26,296 bases of DNA from Puniceicoccales bacterium (lineage in GTDB: Bacteria > Verrucomicrobiota > Verrucomicrobiia > Opitutales > UBA953): contig JAITIB010000120.1 in the NCBI GenBank assembly GCA_031279675.1, forward strand, positions 1-26,296, written 5' to 3'. Positions 11,941-20,164 of this stretch are shown in pieces (position 1 is the first letter of the stretch; each line of letters starts with the position of its first letter). The notes below the pieces were generated by a model. It ran no database searches. It had not been told where the DNA came from and saw only the letters and a list, made by a program, of their open reading frames with translations. The position numbers and the translations under genes were made by a program.

Positions 11941-14839
11941 ACATTTCGTAGGCCGATAGGCCGGAGATGTCGCGGCCGGCGGCGCGCTTTTTGAGCAGGG
12001 GCACGAGGTCTTCCATGAGCGCGAGCTCGGCGACGCGGCGGGTCTTCCAGTTGAGGCCGAGAGGAGCGAGGAGTTCGGTGAGCTGCTCGCCGTCGAAGAC
12101 CATGCGCTGGAGGATGGCGTCCACGAAGGGCTGGAGGCGGTCGGTGGCGAGGGCGTGTTTTTGCGCGATGGCGGCGAGTTCGGCGGCGTGGCGCTCGTCG
12201 CGGAAGTGGCGGTAGCCGGCTTCAATCTCCTTTTGATTGAGGCCTTGGCCGGCTTGGAGGGTGCGGACGTAATCGGTGATGGTCTCGCGTTCGTCCATGA
12301 ACTTGGCGTCGGCGAGGATGAGGCCGATGAGCTGCTCGCGGTTCATCGTCTGCCTGGTCGGGGCTTCGTGGGAGAAGCGGGCGAGCAGGCCCATGATGTA
12401 GTCGTAGTCGATGTAGGCGGAGGCGAAGAGGACGAACTCGAAGTCGAGGGACTCGACGGCGGGGTTGGGGGTGGCGTCGGGTTTGGCCTGCCCGGCTTTG
12501 AGGCGCTGGGCGGTCTCCAGGTAAACGCCGCGGAAGGCGTTGAGCTCGTCCGGCGGCAGGAGTTGGGCGAGCTCGGCGCGGGTCTCGGGCGGGAGGTCGG
12601 TGTATTGGTCGAGCTGGGTCTTGAGGCGCTGGACTTCGCGGAAGCGCTCAATAAAGGCGGCGCGGGCTTCGTCGCCGCGCAGGGCGGGCACGGCCTCGGG
12701 CACGGGTTCGAGGTCCTGCGAACGCATGAAGTCGTCGAGTTTGCCGAGGGCGGTCTTGAGTTTCTCGACAACCTTGGGGGCGGGCTCGACCAGCCAGATT
12801 TCGCGGGCCTGGGTGCCGCTGCCGACACCGGAGAAGAGGACGATGGCGGCGTCCACGGCGGTCTGCTGGGCGCGGAAATCGAGGATCTGGCCGTGGGGTT
12901 TGGTGGCGTTGAGGACGCGGTTGGTGCGGGAGAAGGCTTGGATGAGTCCGTGATGCTTCAGGGTTTTGTCAACGTAGAGGGTGTTGAGGAACTTCGAGTC
13001 GAAGCCGGTGAGGAGCATGTCCACGACGATGGTGACATCGATCTTGTGCGCGTGCTTCGCGTCGGGATAGGCCTTGCGCAAATCCGCGTCGGGGAAGCGC
13101 TGGTCTTTGATGCGTTTCTGGACGTCCTGGTAGTAGAGGTCGAACTCGGCGATGGAGTGGTTGGTGCCGTAGCGGGTGTTGTAGGCGTCGATGATGGCGC
13201 GAAGGGTGGCTTTTTTGTGCTCGGGGTCTTTTTCGTTGTCCTGCCTTTCCTGCTGCAGGTCTTCCTGGAGCTGCTGCACGTCGGGGTTGCCCTCGGCGGG
13301 CGGGGAGAAGACGCAGGCGACCTTGAGCGGAACAAAGTCGGGATCGGCGGCCTGGCGCTCAGCCTGGACGGTTTGGAAGAGCGCGTGATACTCGATGGCG
13401 TCGTCGATGGAGGCGGTGGCGAGGAGGGCGTTGAAGCGGCGGGCGTGAGTGGCGGCATCGTGGTTATCGATGATCGCTTTGACGACGGCGTGTTTTTCGA
13501 GCAACCGTCCGGGCGTGGGGGCGGCTTCCCCCGCGAGCTTGTAATAGTCCACGTGGAAGCGCAGGACGTTTTTGTCCTCGATGGCGTGGGTGATGGTGTA
13601 TTTGTGCAGCTCGCGCTGGAAGATGTCCCCGGTGGTGAGCAGGGAGGCATTTTCGCCCGCGATTTGAACGCGGGTGGCGTTTTGCTCGAAGATGGGCGTG
13701 CCGGTGAAGCCGAAGAGCTGGGAGCGGGGGAAGAAGGTCTTTATGGCCTTGTGGTTTTCGCCGAATTGGGAGCGGTGGCATTCGTCGAAGATGAAGACGA
13801 GGCGCTTGTCGCGGAGCGGCTCCAGGCGTTCGCGGAAGTTGCGTGTGCCACTCTCATCGAGGGCGAGGCCGAGCTTCTGGATGGTGGTGACAATGACCTT
13901 GTCGGACTTGTCGTCGGAGAGGAGGCGATCGACGAGGGCGCGGGTGTTGGTGTTCTCCTCGACGCAACCCTCCTGAAAGCGGTTGAACTCCTCGCGGGTC
14001 TGCCGGTCGAGGTCCTTGCGGTCCACGACGAAGAGGCATTTGTCGATCTGGTCGTTTTCCTTGAGGAGAGTGGAGGCCTTGAAGGAGGTGAGGGTTTTGC
14101 CGCTGCCGGTGGTGTGCCAGATGTAGCCATTGCCGTTGTTCTGCTCGATGCAGTCCACGATGGCCTGGACGGCGTAGATTTGATACGGGCGCATCATGAG
14201 GAGCTTTTGCTCGCTCTGGATGAGCACCATGTAGCGGCTGATCATGCGTCCGAGCTCGCATTTTTGCAGGAAGCGGTCGGCGAAGTCGTCAAGGTGGACG
14301 ACGGGTTTGTTGTCGCGGTCGGACCAACGGTAAACGGGGAGGAACTGCTCGTCGGCGTTGAAGGCGAAGTGACGGGCGTTGTTGTTGGCGAAGTAGAACG
14401 TCTCGGTGCGGTTGCTGACGATGAAAAGCTGGACGAAGCAGAGGAGCGTGCGGGTGTAGCCGTTGCCGGGGTCGGCCTTGTAATCGACGATCTGCTCCAT
14501 GGCGCGGCGCGGGCTGACGCCGAGAGTCTTCAGCTCGATCTGGACGACAGGGACGCCGTTGATGAGAAGGATGACGTCGTAGCGGTGGTGGCTGTAGTCG
14601 GTGTTGATGCGGAGCTGGTGGACGACCTCGAAGTCGTTTTTGCACCAGTCGCGGATGTTGACGAGGGTGTAGGAGAGCGGGGTGCCGTCGTCGCGGGTGA
14701 AGTCGTTTTTCTCGCGGAGGCGGACGGAGGTTTTGAAGACGTCGGGGGAGACGAGATCGTCGAGCAGGCGCTGGAATTCGCTGTCGGTGAGTTTGACGCG
14801 GTTGAGGGCTTCAAATTTTTCGCGAAAATTCTTTTCCAA
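11939..14839 (-). CDS. hsdR: Type I restriction endonuclease subunit HsdR (start region frame-disrupted)
   Basis: 966 residues from a TTG at 14839. The PD-(D/E)xK nuclease is visible as Asp88 in HHRYDV and Glu102/Lys104 in QIELKT. The SF2 translocase has Walker A GSGKT at 245-249, the DEAD-box motif DECH at 352-355, FTGTP at 378-382, and TGFDSKFLNTLYVDK with SRTNR in the second RecA lobe. A C-terminal helical domain binds HsdM. HsdR cuts DNA after ATP-driven translocation. The homologous N-terminus continues upstream of the TTG in the same frame (AEQHFIEKLRELKYTLRPD, then IRDRAS) until a TGA at 14921-14923. A plausible true start, ATG 14949 (MPATPENLSE), is in a different frame. One missing or extra base near 14920 explains this. 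Without it the gene lacks about 40 N-terminal residues, although the catalytic motifs are intact. Confidence 0.9.
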   Translation of the reverse strand: MEKNFREKFEALNRVKLTDSEFQRLLDDLVSPDVFKTSVRLREKNDFTRDDGTPLSYTLVNIRDWCKNDFEVVHQLRINTDYSHHRYDVILLINGVPVVQIELKTLGVSPRRAMEQIVDYKADPGNGYTRTLLCFVQLFIVSNRTETFYFANNNARHFAFNADEQFLPVYRWSDRDNKPVVHLDDFADRFLQKCELGRMISRYMVLIQSEQKLLMMRPYQIYAVQAIVDCIEQNNGNGYIWHTTGSGKTLTSFKASTLLKENDQIDKCLFVVDRKDLDRQTREEFNRFQEGCVEENTNTRALVDRLLSDDKSDKVIVTTIQKLGLALDESGTRNFRERLEPLRDKRLVFIFDECHRSQFGENHKAIKTFFPRSQLFGFTGTPIFEQNATRVQIAGENASLLTTGDIFQRELHKYTITHAIEDKNVLRFHVDYYKLAGEAAPTPGRLLEKHAVVKAIIDNHDAATHARRFNALLATASIDDAIEYHALFQTVQAERQAADPDFVPLKVACVFSPPAEGNPDVQQLQEDLQQERQDNEKDPEHKKATLRAIIDAYNTRYGTNHSIAEFDLYYQDVQKRIKDQRFPDADLRKAYPDAKHAHKIDVTIVVDMLLTGFDSKFLNTLYVDKTLKHHGLIQAFSRTNRVLNATKPHGQILDFRAQQTAVDAAIVLFSGVGSGTQAREIWLVEPAPKVVEKLKTALGKLDDFMRSQDLEPVPEAVPALRGDEARAAFIERFREVQRLKTQLDQYTDLPPETRAELAQLLPPDELNAFRGVYLETAQRLKAGQAKPDATPNPAVESLDFEFVLFASAYIDYDYIMGLLARFSHEAPTRQTMNREQLIGLILADAKFMDERETITDYVRTLQAGQGLNQKEIEAGYRHFRDERHAAELAAIAQKHALATDRLQPFVDAILQRMVFDGEQLTELLAPLGLNWKTRRVAELALMEDLVPLLKKRAAGRDISGLSAYEM

Positions 14840-15065
14840 CGAGGCGCGATCACGGATGTCGGGACGGAGGGTATATTTGAGTTCGCGCAGCTTCTCGATG
14901 AAATGCTGTTCGGCTGGCTTTCAGATAGATTCTCGGGTGTGGCAGGCATGAATGATAGGATACGCAAGAAAACAAAATTTGCGGGTGCCTTCAATTGCAA
15001 GATTGCGTTAGCGCTGAAAAAATCCGTTGTCCGGCGCCGCCATGCCATGCCTCAATGTACATGCC

Positions 15066-15785
15066 ATGAACGTCACCATTTGGAACGAACACCGCCACGA
15101 GAAAACCAATCCCCGCGTCGCCGCCCTCTATCCGGGTGGCATACACGAGGCCATTGCCGCCCCCCTGCGCGCGCACCCCGCGGTCGGTACCGTGCGGACC
15201 GCCACGCTGGACGATCCCGAAAACGGGCTCCCCGTGCGCGTTCTCGACGCCACCGACGTTCTCCTCTGGTGGGGGCACGTGGCGCACAAGGAGGTTTGCG
15301 ACAGCACCGTGCAGCGTGTCCAGAAGCGCGTCCTTGAGGGCATGGGGCTCATCGTGTTGCATTCCGCGCATCATTCCAAGGTGTTCAAGGCGCTCATGGG
15401 GGACACCTGCTCGCTCCGGTGGCGTGAGGCCACGGACAGGGAACGCCTCTGGGTGGTGACGCCCGCGCATCCCATTGCCGCGGGACTTCCGGCCCACTTC
15501 GAGCTGCCCGCTGAGGAAATGTACGGGGAGCCCTTTGGTATTCCGGCGCCCGAGCACGTGGTTTTCATTTCATGGTTTACCGGGGGCGAGGTGTTTCGAA
15601 GTGGCGTCACGTGGCAGCGTGGCAACGGGCGGGTGTTCTATTTCCGTCCCGGGCACGAGACCTATCCCACCTACCACAACGCCCATGTGCAGCGAGTCAT
15701 CGCCAACGCCGTCCAGTGGGCGCGTCCGGTGGTGCGCATTGCCGACGCCTGTCCCAATACCGCCCCATTGGAGCCGTTGCCGTGA
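15066..15785 (+). CDS. ThuA-family (trehalose-utilisation-like) protein
   Basis: 239 residues from ATG 15066, chosen because MNVTIWNEHRHEKTNPRVAA is the usual start of this family; in-frame ATGs slightly upstream give no sensible N-terminus. ThuA proteins have a class I glutamine-amidotransferase-like fold and occur in sugar-catabolic gene clusters; their exact reaction is unknown. Seen here are a strand and loop ATDVLLWWGHVAHKEV, LIVLHSAHHSKVFKALMG in the position of the amidotransferase nucleophile elbow (Ser rather than Cys), PAEEMYGEPFGIP, ISWFTGGEVFRSGVTW, and GRVFYFRPGHETYPTYHN near the end. There is no signal peptide. The gene is divergent from hsdR and convergent with the DUF2851 gene, 2 bp from its stop. 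No sugar transporter or dehydrogenase lies beside it, so its substrate cannot be guessed. Confidence 0.85.
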   Translation: MNVTIWNEHRHEKTNPRVAALYPGGIHEAIAAPLRAHPAVGTVRTATLDDPENGLPVRVLDATDVLLWWGHVAHKEVCDSTVQRVQKRVLEGMGLIVLHSAHHSKVFKALMGDTCSLRWREATDRERLWVVTPAHPIAAGLPAHFELPAEEMYGEPFGIPAPEHVVFISWFTGGEVFRSGVTWQRGNGRVFYFRPGHETYPTYHNAHVQRVIANAVQWARPVVRIADACPNTAPLEPLP

Positions 15786-15787
15786 AT

Positions 15788-17002
15788 TTACCCGTTCTCG
15801 TGGCTGAGCTGGAGCAACCCTTGGAAAAGCCCGTTTCCGATGACGGGCGCGGGGATGTATTCCGGGGGCAATTGCGCGTGCAAGTGGGTGATGAGCTTTG
15901 AGGGAACGTCTCCCACGGGCCAGTGATACCAGTGGCGCGCATAGCCCTCCAGTGGCGTTGCCTCGCCATCCCCCCCGGATTGTGCCGCCAGAAGCGGAAG
16001 CAGGGCGTCGCAAACCAAGGTGTGAAAACGTGTTCCGCCAATGGTTCCGGCCAGAGTGTTTTCACGGAGATGCCTGGCCATCGCCGAAAACCGCGTTGAT
16101 TTGCGGAAGCGCGCGCTGTCGTGCGTGTGCGCGATCGACGTGGTGCTGGAAAGCGTTTCCCCCCATTTTTTCACTCCCTCCGGCCAGTCCGGTCGTGCGG
16201 ACAAAAGGCTCAGGTATTGTTCGAGACGACGGCGCGGATGGTTCGGCGGGCGGTTGCCCGCAAGACGCCATTGTCCACGCTGTTCCTCAAAAAGCGCGCC
16301 GGCGGTGGCGTCGCGCATCGCGTCAAGGGGATGCCGCAGGGACAGCGCTGTCATGGGCGCGCGATTGCGCCTCAAGCCCAGCGTCTCCAGCGCGAGCTGG
16401 TGGCAGGATTCGCGCCAGCCGTGCGCCGCGAGACGGTGCCGTGCGAAACGGACTTTCTGGGACCACCGCGCCGCGGCCTTCTCCTGAAGGAGCCGGTGGC
16501 GGCTGCCGGCGGGATGGGCATCGAGAATTTCCTGCCAGCGTGTTTGCTCGCGCGACTCAAGCGCGTGGAGCGCGTCGCTGTTGACGCAGTCCTCAATGTC
16601 CTCGCTCAAGAATGGGAGCAGAACCAAAGTTTCAAGGGGACGCCCGGAGTGCGTGTATTCCGGCTGCGTGCCGCGCGGTGGGAAAAGCAATAAATGCAGG
16701 ACGACCTTGTCGTAAGCCGGATCGTTGTGGTGTCCGTGCGCGCGCCAATCCTCGGCATAAAAATGCGCCTCGATGTCCCCATGCACGGGGCGCCCATCCA
16801 ATTCAATGAGCGCCCCGGTGAAATCCGGCCCCTCGAAATGGTTCCAGTCCCCAGGGTTGATCAACCGGAGGGTTTTGCCGCTAAGCGTGCGCAACCCTTC
16901 CTGAATGCAGTCCCCCGTCCACCAGATTTTCTGAAGGACACGTTCGGAGATGCTCACGGGGCCGTAGGGGCCGGTAATTTCAGCGAGACGCAGTGTTTTC
17001 AT
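15788..17002 (-). CDS. DUF2851 family protein of unknown function
   Basis: 404 residues from ATG 17002. The frame is open to 17218, but that extension contains no family-like sequence, whereas MKTLRLAEITGPYG leads directly into the conserved part. DUF2851 signatures are ERVLQKIWW, LRLINPGDWNHFEGPDFTGA, HGDIEAHFYAEDWRAHGHHN, then AYDKVVLHLLLF. The middle is a helical Arg-rich segment (RHRLLQEKAAARWSQKVRFA). The C-terminus has SKLITHLHAQLPPEYIPAPV and GNGLFQGLLQL. The conserved Asp/Glu/His residues of the N-terminal domain, in the pattern D-E-H, suggest a nuclease-like core, but no function is established. No signal peptide, so it is probably cytoplasmic. It is convergent with the ThuA-like gene, with no room for a separate terminator. 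Confidence 0.85.
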   Translation of the reverse strand: MKTLRLAEITGPYGPVSISERVLQKIWWTGDCIQEGLRTLSGKTLRLINPGDWNHFEGPDFTGALIELDGRPVHGDIEAHFYAEDWRAHGHHNDPAYDKVVLHLLLFPPRGTQPEYTHSGRPLETLVLLPFLSEDIEDCVNSDALHALESREQTRWQEILDAHPAGSRHRLLQEKAAARWSQKVRFARHRLAAHGWRESCHQLALETLGLRRNRAPMTALSLRHPLDAMRDATAGALFEEQRGQWRLAGNRPPNHPRRRLEQYLSLLSARPDWPEGVKKWGETLSSTTSIAHTHDSARFRKSTRFSAMARHLRENTLAGTIGGTRFHTLVCDALLPLLAAQSGGDGEATPLEGYARHWYHWPVGDVPSKLITHLHAQLPPEYIPAPVIGNGLFQGLLQLSHENG

Positions 17003-17220
17003 GAGAGGCGGGCGTGTTGGTGGCTGTGTGGTTTGCGCGGCGGAAATTGCGCACAACGCCAGCGCAATGCCAGCGGGAAGTTTGAGTATCGTGGACTTGC
17101 CATGTCCAAATCCCGGTTCCGCCCCCAAGTTCCAAACGGCCAACGCGCCCCTCTCAGAAAACAGGGACCAAAGATTTTTCTTGCTTTCCGCCCCGAACCC
17201 CGTCTGATCCAAAAACACCC

Positions 17221-17745
17221 ATGGAAAACCGCATCAATCGTCTTTTCCCGGATCGTCCAAAGGCGATCAATCAATTCCCCTCCCACGGAATCGGATCCCG
17301 AAAGCATGGCATGGCATTTTTGGTTTTGGCAGTCCTCGTTTTTCATCTTGCCATGTCAGGGTGTGCGGAAAATCCTGCTCAAGAATCTTCCAATGCACAG
17401 GAGACCGAACCCGCAATGTCTGCAAAAATTGAGGGAGAAACGCCGATACTTTCTGACAGGGTCAAGGTGATGGAGCATTTTGCAAAAGTCACCTCAAAAA
17501 ATGAATTCTTCGCCTCGGGAAAAGTTGTTTTCCCTTTCTTTACAATCGGCACGCTCGAATGGCCGCACTTGAAGCAATGGGGCGGCAAGGAGCTTCTGGT
17601 TCATGGCACGAACAAGGCCGGGACAAATTACCACGCGGTATTTCTTGTGAGGGGGGCGGAGAGAACACCGGTTTGTGTGGCCGTTTTCGCGGAAGAAAAA
17701 GATGGCGAATGGAAACCCAGGGAACGAAATGGCGAAAATTGGTGA
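17221..17745 (+). CDS. Putative lipoprotein of unknown function, first gene of an AT-richer operon
   Basis: 174 residues from ATG 17221. Residues 31-47 (MAFLVLAVLVFHLAMSG) form a hydrophobic signal core followed by Cys48. The lipobox MSGC is close to but not the consensus, and the n-region of 30 residues is long; starting at ATG 17311 would remove it but leave no positive charge. The mature part has FFASGKVVFPFFTIGTLEWP, KELLVHGTNKAG, AVFLVRGAERTPV and VAVFAEEKDGEWKPR, which look like short beta strands. I recognise no family. The gene overlaps the next by 17 bp. Base composition is clearly more AT-rich than the surrounding genome, suggesting transfer. Confidence 0.6.
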   Translation: MENRINRLFPDRPKAINQFPSHGIGSRKHGMAFLVLAVLVFHLAMSGCAENPAQESSNAQETEPAMSAKIEGETPILSDRVKVMEHFAKVTSKNEFFASGKVVFPFFTIGTLEWPHLKQWGGKELLVHGTNKAGTNYHAVFLVRGAERTPVCVAVFAEEKDGEWKPRERNGENW

Positions 17746-18475
17746 ACTCCCCCGAATAATATTCAGGGAGAGCGCCCAAACTGTTGTAATGAAAGATTGG
17801 AATATGCAGAGATTGTGTTCGTTGGAGGATATTGGGACGACCAAAGCGCCATTCGGTCTGAATACAGTAATGGGGAGTATTCGCGTTGTCGATGACGCCC
17901 AGAGATTGGCTGTTTTTTTTCGAAAACCCAGTTGCCTTATGGTCATATTGGGCTTGTCGATAATATGTTTTTCAAGATTCGTGTTAGAATTTCCATCCTT
18001 TTTGGCACGGGAAGTTTCAGTTGGAATATTTGTCCTTTCCCTTCTCGGAATGGCAGTATTTTGCTTTGTCTTGTGTAAAGTGGTTTTGTCGGCAGTAAAA
18101 TACGATTTTAAAATTCCTTATTTTTGTTACGATAAAGAAGAGAGAAAAATTACACTGCAAGGCGAAAATCGTGTGATTGACTTGAACGATGTTTATGCCC
18201 TGCATTTATTGAACGTTCTTTGGCTGACACGCAAGAAGGGTCCTTCCAGTGGATTTATGGCGGAAATATCCATCTTGATAAAAATGGATTCTGGCTTTCT
18301 AAGATACCACGTTTTCTCGGGAAATATTTTTCAAGCAAAACGTCTCCTCGCCGAGCTTAGGAAATGTGCGGACATTAAAATCATTTCGCAATTCAAAAGG
18401 CGGTTGAACCAAAGTGTTTTGATCTCTTCCCCAATTGAGGACGCCCGGGAACATTCCAATGAAAGGAAGCTTTAG
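17729..18475 (+). CDS. Two-TM membrane protein of unknown function
   Basis: 248 residues from ATG 17729, preceded by AGGGA at 17719-17723 with 5-base spacing, which decides this start. An upstream in-frame ATG at 17675 gives an Arg/Lys-rich stretch that lies inside the previous gene. Two hydrophobic segments at about 69-86 (CLMVILGLSIICFSRFVL) and 97-122 (VSVGIFVLSLLGMAVFCFVL) form a hairpin. The cytoplasmic or periplasmic C-terminal half has a beta-like KEERKITLQGENRVIDLNDV segment, then KGPSSGFMAEISILIK and FQAKRLLAELRKCADIKIIS. The layout resembles small YcxB/PH-like membrane proteins, but I cannot assign a family. Its start overlaps the previous gene, indicating coupling. Confidence 0.65.
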   Translation: MAKIGELPRIIFRESAQTVVMKDWNMQRLCSLEDIGTTKAPFGLNTVMGSIRVVDDAQRLAVFFRKPSCLMVILGLSIICFSRFVLEFPSFLAREVSVGIFVLSLLGMAVFCFVLCKVVLSAVKYDFKIPYFCYDKEERKITLQGENRVIDLNDVYALHLLNVLWLTRKKGPSSGFMAEISILIKMDSGFLRYHVFSGNIFQAKRLLAELRKCADIKIISQFKRRLNQSVLISSPIEDAREHSNERKL

Positions 18476-18728
18476 ATCATTCCAGCCTCCATCCTCTTTT
18501 TGCAAATCCCTGAAAAATGAATCCATTCTCACCAGCGTTGCTGTCGCCCCCGTATGTTTTAGACACAGGAATTTGCAGTGTCAAGATTGGCAATGCGATA
18601 ATTTTGCCAAAGCATTCAAGAAAACAATGAGCAGTGACGCATATAAAGGACATTTTGCGGGAGCATACTGGTCAAGAATGGAAAACTGCAGAAATCAACT
18701 TAAAGTCATTGGGAGGGATGAAAAATGA
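18459..18728 (+). CDS. Hypothetical 89-residue ORF, possibly decayed
   Basis: ATG 18459 overlaps the previous gene by 17 bp, and its TGA overlaps the next gene's ATG as ATGA (18725-18728), so position supports translation. The sequence (MKGSFRSFQPPSSFCKSLKN..., four Cys, many aromatic residues, ending NCRNQLKVIGRDEK) has no recognisable domain. A rival frame over the same DNA reads MNPFSPALLSPPYVLDTG, meets a stop, then resumes HIKDILREHTGQEWKTAEIN. That looks at least as protein-like, so the region may be a frame-broken gene. Confidence 0.4.
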   Translation: MKGSFRSFQPPSSFCKSLKNESILTSVAVAPVCFRHRNLQCQDWQCDNFAKAFKKTMSSDAYKGHFAGAYWSRMENCRNQLKVIGRDEK

Positions 18729-19375
18729 AGTTCACCGGAAAGAGCATTGTTTTTTGCGGTGCATTAATTTGCATTTTTCACCTGCAAGCTTGCGTGCATT
18801 TATTTGATTTTTACCGTTACGAAACCAGGATTGTCAATCTGGACGATCGCGAATATTGGGCCACGGAAGATTCCTTTTTAAATGGAAATGTCACCAAGAA
18901 GAACAAAAGCATTATTGCACAAAAAGGTGTGTGGCGGTATGGATTTTCTTGCTGCGGCAACGTGCCTTTGGGAGTAAACGGGCAGACGATACCAGAGAGT
19001 TACAAGGCTTTGATTTTCTCTCCTCCCCGCGATGATTTTTTTATGAAGGGCTTGGATTTTCAAACAAGGAAAATAAATGCGTTCATTTATTTCAGTGATT
19101 CGTATCCCGATTGTGCAGCCGTGACCGTGTTCATTCATGAGCGCAAGTTGTATCTGGTTCCCAATGAATTTGTGGATGATGCGGGAAGACGTTATGATGC
19201 GTCATCGTTCATTCGCAACGAAGATGATGAGCTCATCTCGTGGGTAAGCGAAAACAAGGAAATGTTGATGGACAGCCAACCCGCCGGTTTCCCAATGGTG
19301 ATTCCAAGCGACAACACTTTGAAGGAAAATTTCGGAAGCCCCATTGGGGGCGCCATAGACAATGTTCCCGACTAA
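18725..19375 (+). CDS. Lipoprotein of unknown function
   Basis: 216 residues from ATG 18725. The signal peptide is MKFTGKSIVFCGALICIFHL followed by QAC, with the canonical lipobox LQAC and acylated Cys23. The mature domain begins with an aromatic segment (HLFDFYRYETRIVNLDD), then has CCGN (51-residue region after the signal), a FSPPRDDFFMKGLDF loop, a FIYFSDSYPDC stretch and AAVTVFIHERKLYLVP, suggesting a beta-sandwich with possible disulphides. A LISWVSENKEMLMDS helix precedes the C-terminus. No family recognised. It is the third or fourth gene of the AT-rich operon. A TTG-start gene follows 3 bp after its stop. Confidence 0.65.
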   Translation: MKFTGKSIVFCGALICIFHLQACVHLFDFYRYETRIVNLDDREYWATEDSFLNGNVTKKNKSIIAQKGVWRYGFSCCGNVPLGVNGQTIPESYKALIFSPPRDDFFMKGLDFQTRKINAFIYFSDSYPDCAAVTVFIHERKLYLVPNEFVDDAGRRYDASSFIRNEDDELISWVSENKEMLMDSQPAGFPMVIPSDNTLKENFGSPIGGAIDNVPD

Positions 19376-19378
19376 TTT

Positions 19379-19939
19379 TTGACAACTGTGGGGATCAAGA
19401 CAATTACCATCGTTGGAATCCTGGTTATGGCGTTGCTTGCCGCTTTTTTTTACGAAGAGAACAGGCGTGTCGAGGCGGCGCGTTTGCCTGAGGGGGGCGC
19501 TGATTTAATCATCTTTTTGGAGGCTCGTCCCAATGCGTCTGGCATTCGCAAATTTGTGCGCAACAAAAAAGTCCATATCGAGGTATTCGGTGAGGTTGTT
19601 TTCTCACTACTGAGCGTGGCGTCCGGTCCGCCGGCGTATGTTTTCGATGAGACGGGCAAGCTCGTGGAATGGACTGCCGACCGCGGCTCCGATGCAGTGT
19701 TCAAGAAAAAGTGGGGGAATCTCGGCGAGGGAACGTTTATTGGCGCGGAAGACGCAAAGCGGATTGTGAAACGTGCTCGCGGCAAAATCCTCAGCTCTAT
19801 TACAGGGAAAAAACATCATTCGTTTTGCGTGGAATTGATGGAGGCTGTTTTTTTGAGAAATCATAAGTCGCAGCATTCCCTGTCGAGTCAGCCAACTCTG
19901 CCTGAATTTCTGTTTTCACGGGCTGCAATAAAAGTTTGA
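19379..19939 (+). CDS. Single-pass membrane protein of unknown function
   Basis: 186 residues from a TTG at 19379, 3 bp after the previous stop; a GTG at 19388 is an alternative start. Residues 9-26 (TITIVGILVMALLAAFFY) are a membrane anchor with most of the protein outside the membrane. The soluble part has ADLIIFLEARPNASGIRKFV, HIEVFGEVVFSLLSV, PPAYVFDETGKLVEWTADRG, FKKKWGNLG and DAKRIVKRARGKILS. The DETGKLVEWTAD-type pattern is common in periplasmic beta proteins but not diagnostic. I do not recognise the family. The last 40 residues (KHHSFCVELME onward) change character, so a frame error near 19810 is possible. Confidence 0.55.
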   Translation: MTTVGIKTITIVGILVMALLAAFFYEENRRVEAARLPEGGADLIIFLEARPNASGIRKFVRNKKVHIEVFGEVVFSLLSVASGPPAYVFDETGKLVEWTADRGSDAVFKKKWGNLGEGTFIGAEDAKRIVKRARGKILSSITGKKHHSFCVELMEAVFLRNHKSQHSLSSQPTLPEFLFSRAAIKV

Positions 19940-19943
19940 ATTT

Positions 19944-20123
19944 ATGAAAAGCTGCAGGATTGGGATATTGTTTTCCGCCATGTTTTCACCGATGGGTTTC
20001 ATGTTTAATTCTGATGTGTCTGTTTTTCATCCGGCGTTTTCAAGATCTTGGGTGTCGGCTGGCACTCCCTTCCATGCGGGCGGTTCTGAAACATTTTCCG
20101 TGTCCGGGTATTTTGGTGGATGA
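19944..20123 (+). CDS. Small 59-residue ORF with signal-like N-terminus
   Basis: The ATG at 19944 lies 4 bp after the preceding stop, and the frame ends at 20121-20123. The peptide starts MKSCRIGILFSAMFSPMGFM, a basic start followed by a hydrophobic run, then SDVSVFHPAFSRSW and ends SETFSVSGYFGG. It could be a short secreted peptide or the start of a truncated secreted protein. Support is position plus the signal-like start only; no Shine-Dalgarno is seen. Confidence 0.4.
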   Translation: MKSCRIGILFSAMFSPMGFMFNSDVSVFHPAFSRSWVSAGTPFHAGGSETFSVSGYFGG

Positions 20124-20149
20124 CGGGGGATTGGCGCGATATTTGCTAT

Positions 20150-20158
20150 GGGGAGGGG
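20150..20158 (+). promoter_or_regulatory. Strong Shine-Dalgarno of glnD
   Basis: GGGGAGGGG lies 6 bases before ATG 20165. It decides the glnD start over ATG 20186 and over the non-ATG extension beginning at 20120. Purine-rich leaders are rare elsewhere in this window, so this one is notable. Confidence 0.7.
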
Positions 20159-20164
20159 TACGTT

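Noticed and set aside
12155..15337. Plus-strand open frame of 1060 codons
   Set aside because: It lies antisense to hsdR, whose motifs are clear. The translation is low-complexity Val/Gly/Glu/Leu without family features, a GC-bias artefact.
16694..17470. Plus-strand frame of 258 codons
   Set aside because: It is antisense to the DUF2851 gene and continues across an intergenic region into the next gene in the wrong frame.
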